Assembly: GCF_013314975.1 (NCBI RefSeq)
Contig: NZ_JABTYH010000017.1
Location: forward strand, 21,095-85,094
Direction of reading: 5' to 3'
Origin: Pseudarthrobacter oxydans
GTDB lineage: Bacteria > Actinomycetota > Actinomycetes > Actinomycetales > Micrococcaceae
DNA length: 64,000 nt
In this document: piece after piece, positions 17,224 through 25,396 of the stretch
Numbering within the stretch: position 1 is the stretch's first letter
Layout of the letters: each line of letters opens with the position of its first letter
Program-made: the position numbers and the translations under genes
The notes under the pieces: generated by a model
Database searches by the model: none
Seen by the model: only the letters and a program-made list of their open reading frames with translations
Told to the model about the DNA's origin: nothing

Positions 17224-17777
17224 ACCGGCATTGTCTCCTGTCCGTTCCCCTGCCCGCTGCCGGGCTGGCCCGCATGGGCTTCCCGCGTCCACATCAGGCA
17301 GCTCCGCGTGGCAAGTGCCACCACCGTGCCGTCCTGGTTGCGGCCGGTGTGCTCCATGGTGACGATTCCCTGCCCGGGCCGGGAGCCCGACAGCCGCTTT
17401 CCGCTAATGACCGTCTCGGTGTAGAGCGTGTCGCCGTGGTAGAGGGGGTGCGGGAACGAGACCTCCGTCAGGCCCAGCTGCGCGATGATGGTCCCCTGCG
17501 TCAGCTGGGAAACGGATTGGCCCACCATTGTGGCCAGTGTGAACATGGAGTTGATGAGCCGCTGGCCGAAGGGCTGCCCGGCGCTCCAGGCGGCATCCAG
17601 GTGCAGGGCCTGGGTGTTCATGGTGAGCGTGGTGAAGAGGACGTTGTCCGCCTCTGTTACGGTGCGGCCGGGGCGGTGGGCGTACGTGACCCCTTCTTCC
17701 AGTTCCTCGAAGTACAGTCCCCGCTGTTCGATCACCCGCGGTTCCCCGTCGGCTGGGCCTGCCGCGGCGCCGCTCAT
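17220..17777 (-). CDS. MaoC-like (R)-enoyl-CoA hydratase
   Basis: 185 residues with a single hot-dog domain. [14 protein letters not shown] followed by [13 protein letters not shown] corresponds to the MaoC hydratase motif, and [15 protein letters not shown] is the usual second half. The ATG at 17777 overlaps the scoB stop as ATGA and its own stop overlaps the CitE-like start, so all three are translationally coupled. The Rv2499c-like position suggests hydration of 3-methylglutaconyl-CoA (or itaconyl/mesaconyl-CoA) to the substrate of the CitE-like lyase. The motif is direct; the substrate is inferred from context. Confidence 0.82.
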   Translation of the reverse strand: MSGAAAGPADGEPRVIEQRGLYFEELEEGVTYAHRPGRTVTEADNVLFTTLTMNTQALHLDAAWSAGQPFGQRLINSMFTLATMVGQSVSQLTQGTIIAQLGLTEVSFPHPLYHGDTLYTETVISGKRLSGSRPGQGIVTMEHTGRNQDGTVVALATRSCLMWTREAHAGQPGSGQGNGQETMPV

Positions 17778-18541
17778 ACTGTCAGTTCCTGGTCCTCTTC
17801 GAACAGCTCGGCCCCGGTGGCGGCGGCAACGTCCTCCGCTGACACGTTGGGCGCCAGTTCGCGCAGCACCAGCCGGGACCCGTACTCGTCCGCCACGACG
17901 TCGATGACGGCCAGGTCCGTGATGATCCGGTCCACGCAGCCTTTGCCGGTCAGCGGCAGGGAGCATTGCTGGACGATCTTCGGGTTCCCGTTGCGGTCCA
18001 CGTGCTCCATCATCACGATCACCTTCTTGGCCCCGAACACCAGGTCCATGGCGCCGCCCATTCCCTTGACCATCTTGCCCGGAATCATCCAGTTGGCCAG
18101 GTCGCCGTTGGCGGCCACCTCCATGGCACCCAGGACGGCCACGTCCACGTGGCCGCCGCGGATCATGCCGAAGGACGAAGCCGAATCGAAGAAGGCAGCC
18201 CCCTTGTTGACGGTCACGGTCTCCTTGCCGGCGTTGATCAGGTCCGGATCAATGGCGTCTTCCTCCGGATAGGGTCCGACGCCGAGGATTCCGTTCTCCG
18301 AGTGGAGCACCACTTCCACGCCATCGGGGATGTAGTTGGGGATGAGGGTGGGCATGCCGATGCCGAGGTTGACGTACTGGCCGTTGCTGAGCTCCTTGGC
18401 CACCCGGGCGGCAAGTTCGTTCCTGGTCCACCCTTTGGCGCCGGCTCCGTCAGCCTGCACCTCGTGCTGCTGCGCCGCGGCCCGGCGGTACTCGGGGCGG
18501 ACGCCTTCGGGCCGGGGAGCGTCGGGGCTGTTGGGGTCCAT
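17774..18541 (-). CDS. scoB: 3-oxoacid CoA-transferase subunit B
   Basis: 255 residues. Catalytic glutamate E82 lies in [10 protein letters not shown], the subunit B signature. [14 protein letters not shown] and [14 protein letters not shown] are further conserved blocks. With ScoA it transfers CoA between succinyl-CoA and acetoacetate. The protein has a 36-residue hydrophilic N-terminal extension before the usual start of similarity ([12 protein letters not shown]); an internal GTG at codon 28 is an alternative start. The ATG used lies two bases after the scoA stop. In this operon it would activate the acetoacetate produced from leucine. Confidence 0.9.
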   Translation of the reverse strand: MDPNSPDAPRPEGVRPEYRRAAAQQHEVQADGAGAKGWTRNELAARVAKELSNGQYVNLGIGMPTLIPNYIPDGVEVVLHSENGILGVGPYPEEDAIDPDLINAGKETVTVNKGAAFFDSASSFGMIRGGHVDVAVLGAMEVAANGDLANWMIPGKMVKGMGGAMDLVFGAKKVIVMMEHVDRNGNPKIVQQCSLPLTGKGCVDRIITDLAVIDVVADEYGSRLVLRELAPNVSAEDVAAATGAELFEEDQELTV

Positions 18542-18543
18542 GG

Positions 18544-19353
18544 CTATGCTCCTGCCTGCCGGGGGTCGCCGGCGTTGTCTGCGGATGCTGCCTGTCCGGG
18601 GCGGGCCAGGGCCACGGTCCGTTTTTCAATGCGTTTCTCCGCGTTGGCGGCGAGGACCACGCGCTGGACGAAGATGCCCGGGGTGTGGATGTGTTCCGGG
18701 TCCAGCTCGCCCGGCTCCACGAGTTCCTCCACCTCGGCAATGGTGATCCTGCCGGCCATGGCGCACAGGGGGTTGAAGTTCATGGCGGTGGCGTGGAAGA
18801 CCAGGTTTCCGTGCCGGTCACCTTTCCAGGCATGGACCAGCCCGAAGTCCGGGGTCAAGGCTTCCTCCAGCACATAGTCGACCCCGCCGAAGGACCGCAC
18901 CTCCTTGGGTGCGGAGGCCACGGCAATCCCGCCGTCGGCGTCGTACTTTTGGGGCAGCCCGCCCTCTGACACCTGGGTGCCCACGCCCGCCTTGGTGTAG
19001 AAGGCGGGGATCCCGGCGCCGCCGGCGCGCAGCTTCTCGGCCAGGGTGCCCTGCGGGGTGAGCACCACTTCAAGCTCGCCGGCCAGGTACTGCCGTGCGA
19101 ACTCTTTGTTCTCGCCCACGTAGGAGCTGACGGTGCGGCGGATCCGCCCGTCCCGGAGCAGGATGCCGAGTCCCCAGTCGTCCACGCCGCAGTTGTTGCT
19201 GACGGTTTCCAGGTCCGTTGTCCCTGCCTGGTGCAGCGCGTCAATGAGGGTCACGGGGATTCCGCAGAGGCCGAATCCGCCCACCGCCAGGGACGCTCCG
19301 TCCGGGATGTCCGCTACGGCTTCCCCAGCGCTGGCAACAACCTTGTCAATCAT
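18544..19353 (-). CDS. scoA: 3-oxoacid CoA-transferase subunit A
   Basis: 269 residues with the subunit A glycine-rich loop [10 protein letters not shown] (about 23-33) and [27 protein letters not shown] and [24 protein letters not shown] are also conserved. It forms the heteromeric transferase with ScoB, encoded immediately downstream. The C-terminal 25 residues are hydrophilic and family-variable. Confidence 0.9.
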   Translation of the reverse strand: MIDKVVASAGEAVADIPDGASLAVGGFGLCGIPVTLIDALHQAGTTDLETVSNNCGVDDWGLGILLRDGRIRRTVSSYVGENKEFARQYLAGELEVVLTPQGTLAEKLRAGGAGIPAFYTKAGVGTQVSEGGLPQKYDADGGIAVASAPKEVRSFGGVDYVLEEALTPDFGLVHAWKGDRHGNLVFHATAMNFNPLCAMAGRITIAEVEELVEPGELDPEHIHTPGIFVQRVVLAANAEKRIEKRTVALARPGQAASADNAGDPRQAGA

Positions 19354-19402
19354 CGGTGATCCTCTCAGGCCGGCTACGGTGCCAGTTACTACAGTGCCAG
19401 TA

Positions 19403-20578
19403 CTACAGACCCAGTTCGCGGGCGATCAGCATCAGCTGCACCTCCGTGGTGCCTTCCCCCACTTCAAGGATCTTGGAGTCGCGGTAGTGGCGTGCCACGG
19501 TGAACTCGTTGATGAAGCCATAGCCGCCGAATACCTGGGTGGCATCCCGCGCGTTGTCCATGGCTGCCTCGCCTGCGACCATCTTAGCGATGGCCGCCTG
19601 GGTCTTGAACGGCTTTCCGGCAAGCATACGGAACGCCGCATCGTAGTAGGCCAGGCGCGCGGTGTGGGCACGGGCCTCCATGCGCGCGATCTTGAAGGAG
19701 ATGGCCTGGTACTTGCCGATCTGGTGGCCGAAGGCGCTCCGCTCCTTGGCGTACTTGACTGACAGGTCCACGCAGCCCTGTGCTGCGCCCGCAGCCAGGG
19801 CGGCAATGGCGATCCGCCCTTCATCCAGGATGGACAGGAAATTGGCGTAGCCGCGGCCCTCCGCCCCCAGCAGGTTCCCTTCCGGAACGCGGACGTCCTT
19901 CAGCGTCAGCGGGTGGGTGTCCGAGGCGTTCCACCCCACCTTGTTGTACGGCTTTTCCGCCTTGAACCCGGGGGTGTCCGTGGGCACCAGGATGGTGGAG
20001 ATTTCCTTCTGCACCGTGCCGTCCCCGCGTTCCTTCTGCCCCGTAACGGCGGTGACCGTCACCAGCCTGGTGATGTCGGTTCCGGAGTTGGTGATGAACT
20101 CCTTGTTGCCGTTGATCACCCACTCTGTCTTGTCTCCGACAGTCTCGCGCCGCGCCGTGGTTTTGGTGCCGCCCGCGTCCGATCCTGCTTCGGGTTCTGT
20201 CAGCCCGAAGCCTGCGAGCGCCTGGCCGGACGCGAGCATGGGCAGCCACTCCTGTTTCTGGGCGTCCGTGCCGAAGCGGTAGATGGGCATGGCTCCCAAC
20301 GAGACGCCGGCTTCCAGGGTGATGGCCACGGACTGGTCCACCCGGCCCAGCTGCTCCAGGGCGAGGGCCAGCGCGAAGTAGTCCCCGCCCATGCCGCCGA
20401 ATTCCTCGGGGAAGGGCAGGCCGAACAGCCCCATTTCCGCCATCTGCTTGACGACGCCGTACGGGAAACTGTGCTCCTCGTCGTGCTTGGCGGAAACGGG
20501 CGCCACCACCGTGTCCGCGAAGTCCCGGACAGTGTCGCTGAGGTCCTGGTATTCCTCGCTGAGTTCAAAACCTGCCAT
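19403..20578 (-). CDS. acyl-CoA dehydrogenase of the leucine/branched-chain cluster
   Basis: 391-residue flavoprotein. GFGLTEPEAGSDAGGTKT is the FAD/acyl-CoA signature, DEGRIAIAALAAGAAQG is a core helix, and QVFGGYGFINEFTVARHYRD the C-terminal signature. The loop VGEGTTEVQ places a Glu at the medium/short-chain catalytic position. Classical isovaleryl-CoA dehydrogenases have a non-Glu residue there and use another Glu. Isovaleryl-CoA is therefore a context-based guess, and 2-methyl-branched acyl-CoAs are an alternative. The position matches fadE19 in M. tuberculosis. The ATG lies two bases after the accA stop. Confidence 0.88.
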   Translation of the reverse strand: MAGFELSEEYQDLSDTVRDFADTVVAPVSAKHDEEHSFPYGVVKQMAEMGLFGLPFPEEFGGMGGDYFALALALEQLGRVDQSVAITLEAGVSLGAMPIYRFGTDAQKQEWLPMLASGQALAGFGLTEPEAGSDAGGTKTTARRETVGDKTEWVINGNKEFITNSGTDITRLVTVTAVTGQKERGDGTVQKEISTILVPTDTPGFKAEKPYNKVGWNASDTHPLTLKDVRVPEGNLLGAEGRGYANFLSILDEGRIAIAALAAGAAQGCVDLSVKYAKERSAFGHQIGKYQAISFKIARMEARAHTARLAYYDAAFRMLAGKPFKTQAAIAKMVAGEAAMDNARDATQVFGGYGFINEFTVARHYRDSKILEVGEGTTEVQLMLIARELGL

Positions 20579-20580
20579 GT

Positions 20581-22869
20581 CTAGGCTCCTTCGCCCTTGA
20601 ATGCATCTGTGTCGGTGTTTGTGCCTGCGCCTTCGTCTCCCGCGCGGGGGTGGATGGTGGCCAGCACCTGGTCCGCCTTCACCAGGTCGCCGGGGCGGGC
20701 GGTGAGATGGACGGTGCCGTCCAGCGGGGCCACCAGCTGGTGCTCCATCTTCATGGCCTCGACCGAGACGAGAAGCTGGCCGGCCGCAACGGTGTCCCCG
20801 TCACTGACCGGAACCGAGACCACTGTTCCCGGCATGGGTGAACGCACCGCGGGATCGGTGGCACCCTCCTCCCGCTGGAGGGCCGCAAGCACCCGGTCAA
20901 GCCGCGCTTCCCGGCTCAGTACGTCCAGCCGGCAGGACCAGCCCCCATTGCCCAGGAACAGTTCCGCGGGTATGCCGACAACCGGCGAATCACGTGTTGG
21001 GTCCGCCGGGCCGCGGAAGACCGGCGCAATGGAGTACGTACTGGTGCGGCCGTCGAGGGTCAGCACTGCCTGCCGCCGGGAGGGGAATTCCAGCCGTGCC
21101 GGCCGCGCAGGCCCGTCCCCCACTGCCACAAGGAACGTCCTTCCGGAAACAGTGCTGTCCAGGGCAGTGCCGTCCGAAGCCGTCCCGTCCGCTTCCGCGC
21201 CCGTATCCCGGCCGCCGCTGACACGCACGGCCGCAACGCCGCCGTCGGGCGTTCCCAGGCTGACCAGGCGCGGCGCCGGTGCCCCGAGCCGCCAGCCGTT
21301 GCGCGCCTGCCAGGGCCCGGGCGCGGGGGGCGTGTTGTTCTGTCCCTCCATGGCGAGCGTGAAGAGCGCTGCCACCGCCAGCTCGGCGTCGGCAGCCCTC
21401 CGGAAGGACAAACCGGGCAATTTGCGTTCGATCAGCCCGGTCTCCAGCCGTCCGGCGCGGACATCGGCATCGTTGATCAGCAGCCGCAGGTATTCCACGT
21501 TCGTATCCAGCCCGAGCGCCGTATAGCCGGCGAGCGCCGCATCCAGGGTGTCCAGCGCGGCCGTGCGGTCCTCCCCCCAGGCGATGACCTTGGAGATCAT
21601 GGGGTCGTAGCTGGAGGAAACCTCCACGCCCTCCATCAGGGATGAGTCCACGCGCACCCTGCCGCGGCCCGTTTCCATTGCCACGCGGGCGGGGGCGCCG
21701 GGACGTTGCTGCGGACCGGGCAGTTCGTCCAGCAGCAGCACCGTTCCGGTGGAGGGCAGGAAGTTTCTCTCGGGGACCTCTGCGTAGACGCGCGCTTCCG
21801 CGGCGTGGCCGTGAAGTTCGACGTCGGCCTGCCGGACGGTGAGTTCCCCGCCGGCGGCGATCCGCACCTGCCACTCGACGAGGTCTATGCCGGTGACCAT
21901 CTCCGTAACGGGGTGCTCAACCTGCAGCCTGGTGTTCATCTCCATGAAGTAGAACTGGTCCGGCGCGTCGTCGGAGACGAGGAATTCGACCGTTCCGGCG
22001 CCGCTGTAGTTCACGCTGCGGGCCGCGTTGCAGGCTGCTTCACCGATGCGGGCGCGGATGGCGGCGCCGTCGGGCAGGCCCTCGAGCAGCGGCGACGGCG
22101 CCTCCTCGATGACCTTCTGGTGCCGCCGCTGCAGCGAACATTCGCGTTCGCCCAGGTGGATGACGTTGCCGTGGTTGTCCGCCAGGACCTGCACCTCGAT
22201 GTGCCGCGGGGTGGTGACCAGGCGTTCCAGGAACAGGGTGTCGTCGCCGAACGCACTGGCCGCCACCCGCCTGGCCGTGGCCAGCGTGGCCGCAAGGTCT
22301 TCGGGGCGCTGCACCACATGCATGCCTTTGCCCCCGCCGCCCGCGGAGGGCTTGATCAGCAGCGGAAAACCCACGCCGGCGGCCGCGTCAGCCAGCTGCG
22401 CATCGGTCATTCCCGGCTGTGCCACGCCGGGCACCACGGGGACGCCGTAGCCGGCCACATGGTTCTTGGACCGGATCTTGTCCCCCATGATATTCAGGGC
22501 TTCCACGCCCGGGCCGATGAACGCGATCCCGGCCTTTTCCAGGGCCCGGGCGAATTCCACGTTCTCGCTGAGGAAGCCGTAGCCGGGGTGCACGGCCTCC
22601 GCACCGGTCCTGCGGCAGGCCTCGATGATCGCCCCGATGTTCAGGTAGCTCTCCGTGGCGGCTGCCGGGCCGATCCTGACGGCGGTGTCCGCTTCGCGTA
22701 CGTGCCGGGCGCCGGCGTCGGCATCGCTGTAGACGGCCACGGGGCGGATGCCCAGGGCCTTGAGCGTCCGGATCACGCGGCAGGCGATTTCGCCGCGGTT
22801 GGCCACCAGGACGGTGCCGAACATGGGCCGGGTGGCGGCGGGGGTGCCGGCCAGGGAAGGGGTGGTCAT
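20581..22869 (-). CDS. acyl-CoA carboxylase alpha subunit (biotin carboxylase plus BCCP), AccA1/MccA-like
   Basis: 762 residues from the ATG at 22869; upstream codons in frame are not protein-like. Order: biotin carboxylase N-domain starting VLVANRGEIACRVIRT, an ATP-grasp domain with SAGGGGKGM and MEMNTRLQVEHPVTE, a C-terminal biotin carboxylase domain, a variable linker, and a BCCP domain with VEAMKMEHQ (biotinyl K707). It carboxylates its own biotin for the beta subunit encoded 8 bp upstream. Context indicates 3-methylcrotonyl-CoA as substrate, as shown for M. tuberculosis AccA1-AccD1. Confidence 0.92.
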   Translation of the reverse strand: MTTPSLAGTPAATRPMFGTVLVANRGEIACRVIRTLKALGIRPVAVYSDADAGARHVREADTAVRIGPAAATESYLNIGAIIEACRRTGAEAVHPGYGFLSENVEFARALEKAGIAFIGPGVEALNIMGDKIRSKNHVAGYGVPVVPGVAQPGMTDAQLADAAAGVGFPLLIKPSAGGGGKGMHVVQRPEDLAATLATARRVAASAFGDDTLFLERLVTTPRHIEVQVLADNHGNVIHLGERECSLQRRHQKVIEEAPSPLLEGLPDGAAIRARIGEAACNAARSVNYSGAGTVEFLVSDDAPDQFYFMEMNTRLQVEHPVTEMVTGIDLVEWQVRIAAGGELTVRQADVELHGHAAEARVYAEVPERNFLPSTGTVLLLDELPGPQQRPGAPARVAMETGRGRVRVDSSLMEGVEVSSSYDPMISKVIAWGEDRTAALDTLDAALAGYTALGLDTNVEYLRLLINDADVRAGRLETGLIERKLPGLSFRRAADAELAVAALFTLAMEGQNNTPPAPGPWQARNGWRLGAPAPRLVSLGTPDGGVAAVRVSGGRDTGAEADGTASDGTALDSTVSGRTFLVAVGDGPARPARLEFPSRRQAVLTLDGRTSTYSIAPVFRGPADPTRDSPVVGIPAELFLGNGGWSCRLDVLSREARLDRVLAALQREEGATDPAVRSPMPGTVVSVPVSDGDTVAAGQLLVSVEAMKMEHQLVAPLDGTVHLTARPGDLVKADQVLATIHPRAGDEGAGTNTDTDAFKGEGA

Positions 22870-22877
22870 ATGCTCGC

Positions 22878-24485
22878 TCACATCCTGAAGAGGCCGAAGG
22901 AGGTTTCCGGCAACGGCGTGCGGGCCACCACGTCCAGTGCCAGGCCCAGGACGGTGCGTGTGTCGGCCGGATCGATCACGCCGTCGTCCCAGAGGCGGGC
23001 CGTGGAGTAGTACGGGCTGCCCTGGTCCTCGTACTGCTGCCGGATGGGCGCCTTGAAGGCTTCCTCGTCCTCGGCGGACCATTCCTGTCCGGCGGCTTCG
23101 TACTGGTCCCGCTTGACGGTGGCGAGGACGCTTGAGGCCTGGTTGCCGCCCATGACCGAGATCCGGGCGGCCGGCCACATCCACAGGAACCGCGGTGAAT
23201 AGGCACGTCCGCACATGGAGTAGTTGCCGGCACCGAAGGAACCGCCGATGACCACTGTCAGCTTGGGCACCCGGGCGGTGGCTACGGCGGTGACCATCTT
23301 GGCCCCGTTCTTGGCGATGCCGCCCTGTTCCGAGTCCCTGCCCACCATGAAGCCGGAGATGTTCTGCAGGAACACCAGCGGAATGCCGCGCTGGTCGCAG
23401 AGTTCAATGAAGTGGGCCCCTTTGAGGGAGGATTCGCTGAAGAGCACACCGTTGTTGGCCACGATCCCCACCGGGTGCCCGTGCAGCCGCGCGAACCCGG
23501 TGACCAGCGTGGCGCCGTACTCCTTCTTGAATTCGTGGAACCTGCTGCCGTCCACCAGCCGGGCGATGACCTCGTGGACGTCGTAGGCGGCGTTGACGTC
23601 CGTGGGGACGGCACCGTAGAGTTCCGCCGGCGCAGCCGTTGGTTCGACGGCGGCGTCCACCTCCCAGGCGGGCGGCGCAGAAGGCGGGAGCGTGGACACG
23701 ATGTCCCGGATGATCTGCAGTGCGTGTTCATCGTTTTCCGCGAGGTGGTCGGTGACGCCGGAGATCCTCGAATGGACTTCCCCGCCGCCGAGCTCCTCCG
23801 GGGTGACGATTTCGCCGATGGCAGCCTTCACCAGCGGAGGCCCGCCCAGGAAGATGGTGCCCTGGTTCCGGACAATCACTGTTTCGTCGCTCATGGCCGG
23901 CACGTAGGCGCCGCCGGCCGTGCATGACCCCATGACCGAGGCGATCTGGGGAATTTTGGCCGCTGACAGCCGGGCCTGGTTGTAGAAGATACGGCCGAAG
24001 TGGTCCCGGTCCGGAAACACCTCATCCTGTTTGGGCAGGAAGGCACCGCCGGAATCCACCAGGTAGATGCACGGCAGCCTGTTGTCCAAGGCTATCTCCT
24101 GGGCCCGCAGGTGTTTCTTCACCGTCAGCGGATAGTAGGTCCCGCCCTTGACCGTGGCGTCGTTGGAAATCACCAGCACGTGGCGGCCGTGGACCAGGCC
24201 GATGCCGGCAATGACGCCCGCGCCGGGAGCCTCGTTGTTGTACATGCCGTTGGCGGCCAGCGGGGCGATCTCAAGGAATGGGCTGCCGTCATCCAGCAAC
24301 CGGTCGATGCGCTCGCGGGGCAGGAGCTTGCCCCGGCCCATATGCCGCTGCCTCGACTTTTCCGGTCCGCCCAGGGCAGCGTCCGCGAGCCTTTTCCGCA
24401 GGTCCTCCGTCAGCAGCAGCTGCGCTTCGCGGTTCGCCAGGTAAGTGCTGCTGGCGGGGTCGATCCTGCTGGCGAGGGTCTCCAT
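22878..24485 (-). CDS. acyl-CoA carboxylase beta subunit (carboxyltransferase), AccD1/MccB-like
   Basis: 535 residues. An N-terminal carboxyltransferase half has [20 protein letters not shown] and a glycine-rich oxyanion site [17 protein letters not shown]. The C-terminal half has [12 protein letters not shown] and [16 protein letters not shown]. These are methylcrotonyl-CoA carboxylase-type signatures; propionyl-CoA carboxylases read differently at the second site. It is the first gene of the operon, divergent from a TetR-family gene across 146 bp with two palindromes. Role: transfer of CO2 from biotin to methylcrotonyl-CoA in leucine catabolism. Confidence 0.92.
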   Translation of the reverse strand: METLASRIDPASSTYLANREAQLLLTEDLRKRLADAALGGPEKSRQRHMGRGKLLPRERIDRLLDDGSPFLEIAPLAANGMYNNEAPGAGVIAGIGLVHGRHVLVISNDATVKGGTYYPLTVKKHLRAQEIALDNRLPCIYLVDSGGAFLPKQDEVFPDRDHFGRIFYNQARLSAAKIPQIASVMGSCTAGGAYVPAMSDETVIVRNQGTIFLGGPPLVKAAIGEIVTPEELGGGEVHSRISGVTDHLAENDEHALQIIRDIVSTLPPSAPPAWEVDAAVEPTAAPAELYGAVPTDVNAAYDVHEVIARLVDGSRFHEFKKEYGATLVTGFARLHGHPVGIVANNGVLFSESSLKGAHFIELCDQRGIPLVFLQNISGFMVGRDSEQGGIAKNGAKMVTAVATARVPKLTVVIGGSFGAGNYSMCGRAYSPRFLWMWPAARISVMGGNQASSVLATVKRDQYEAAGQEWSAEDEEAFKAPIRQQYEDQGSPYYSTARLWDDGVIDPADTRTVLGLALDVVARTPLPETSFGLFRM

Positions 24486-24547
24486 CGACGCGTCCTGTTC
24501 CTGTTCCGACCGGGGGCAAGAAAGCCAGCTCGGTTAGTGCCCAATAA

Positions 24548-24574
24548 CTGAAATTCAGGTTAGTCTCGATTAAC
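24548..24574. promoter_or_regulatory. two abutting palindromes in the accD/TetR divergent promoter
   Basis: CTGAAATTCAG (24548-24558) is a perfect 5+1+5 palindrome. GTTAGTCTCGATTAAC (24559-24574) follows directly and is an imperfect palindrome (12 of 16 positions symmetric). They lie 63-74 bp from the accD ATG and 58-84 bp from the TetR start. This is a likely operator for the TetR protein. Confidence 0.5.
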
Positions 24575-24631
24575 TGTGATGTCCAACACAACAGCTGCCT
24601 TGCTAGACTTCCGGGGTCCCGAGGAGGAATT

Positions 24632-25321
24632 GTGCCAAGCACCGACGCCGCTGCGGCAAGCAGCACGACCCGGCCCGGCAGCGCAACCCAGCCCGGCAGC
24701 GCACCCGAGTCCACCGGCCCAACCCAGCGCAGCCGGGCCAAGGAGAACCGCCGCCAGGCGCTGCTGTCCGCTGCAGCTTCGCTGTTTGCGCTGCACGGGT
24801 TCAGCCGCGTCTCCCTGGAGGATCTGGGGGCTGCCGCCGGCGTCAGCGGCCCGGCCGTATACCGCCACTTTCCCGGTAAGCAGGCGGTCCTGGCGGACCT
24901 GCTGGTCACCGTCAGCCAGGAACTCCTGGACGGCGGACGCCGGGTGGCGGCGGAAAACGCCGATCCCCTGGCGGCCCTGCGCGGCCTGGTGGCATTCCAG
25001 GTGGACTTCGCGCTGGTCAAGCCGGACGTCATCAGGGTCCAGGACAGGGATTTCAGCTGCCTCTCCGATGAGGACCAGGCGGCGGTCAGGACCCTCCAAC
25101 GGAGCTATGTGGAGGTGTGGGTGGAGGTCCTCGCGGATCTCCATCCGGAGACCGACGCTTCGGAGCTCCGGATGCGGGCCCATGCCACGTTCGGGCTCAT
25201 CAACTCCACCCCCCACTCGGTGCGCAGCCACGGCCGGAAGATGGCGTCCGGAACCGCCCGGCCCCTGCTCGAAAGCATGGCCCTGGCCGCACTGCTGGCG
25301 GACTGCCGAACCACCCCCTGA
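24632..25321 (+). CDS. TetR-family regulator of the leucine catabolic operon
   Basis: 229 residues. A disordered Ser/Ala/Pro-rich N-terminal tail of about 33 residues precedes a TetR DNA-binding domain. The HTH covers about 58-80 (RVSLEDLGAAAGVSGPAVYRHFPGK). The C-terminal all-helical ligand domain resembles TetR_C regulators of acyl-CoA genes. The GTG start is fixed by a near-perfect GAGGAGG ribosome site. The gene is divergent from accD and the counterpart position in M. tuberculosis is Rv2506. The effector is probably an acyl-CoA, by family inference. Confidence 0.85.
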   Translation: MPSTDAAAASSTTRPGSATQPGSAPESTGPTQRSRAKENRRQALLSAAASLFALHGFSRVSLEDLGAAAGVSGPAVYRHFPGKQAVLADLLVTVSQELLDGGRRVAAENADPLAALRGLVAFQVDFALVKPDVIRVQDRDFSCLSDEDQAAVRTLQRSYVEVWVEVLADLHPETDASELRMRAHATFGLINSTPHSVRSHGRKMASGTARPLLESMALAALLADCRTTP

Positions 25322-25326
25322 AGCCC

Positions 25327-25391
25327 GGAGTTTTTGTCCGGATATGCAGGCTTGAACCGGTGGGAAGCCTGCGGCTCCGGACAAAAACTCC
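25327..25391. terminator. 65-nt bidirectional terminator hairpin
   Basis: Arms GGAGTTTTTGTCCGG (25327-25341) and its exact complement (25377-25391) are 15 bp. A nested stem GCAGGCTT/AAGCCTGC lies at 25346-25353 and 25365-25372. It sits exactly between the convergent TetR and bkdC genes and the A/T runs are in the stem, so it can act on both strands. Confidence 0.7.
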
Positions 25392-25396
25392 AGGGG

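Noticed and set aside
16384..19353. Dedicated itaconate degradation operon (CoA-transferase, MaoC, CitE)
   Set aside because: The three classes are the same, but the co-operonic carboxylase and acyl-CoA dehydrogenase and the match to the M. tuberculosis leucine cluster favour leucine breakdown. Itaconate use remains possible as a side role.
24577..24592. CRP-like site TGTGATGTCCAACACA before the TetR gene
   Set aside because: The right half matches only three of five conserved bases, so it is too weak to claim.
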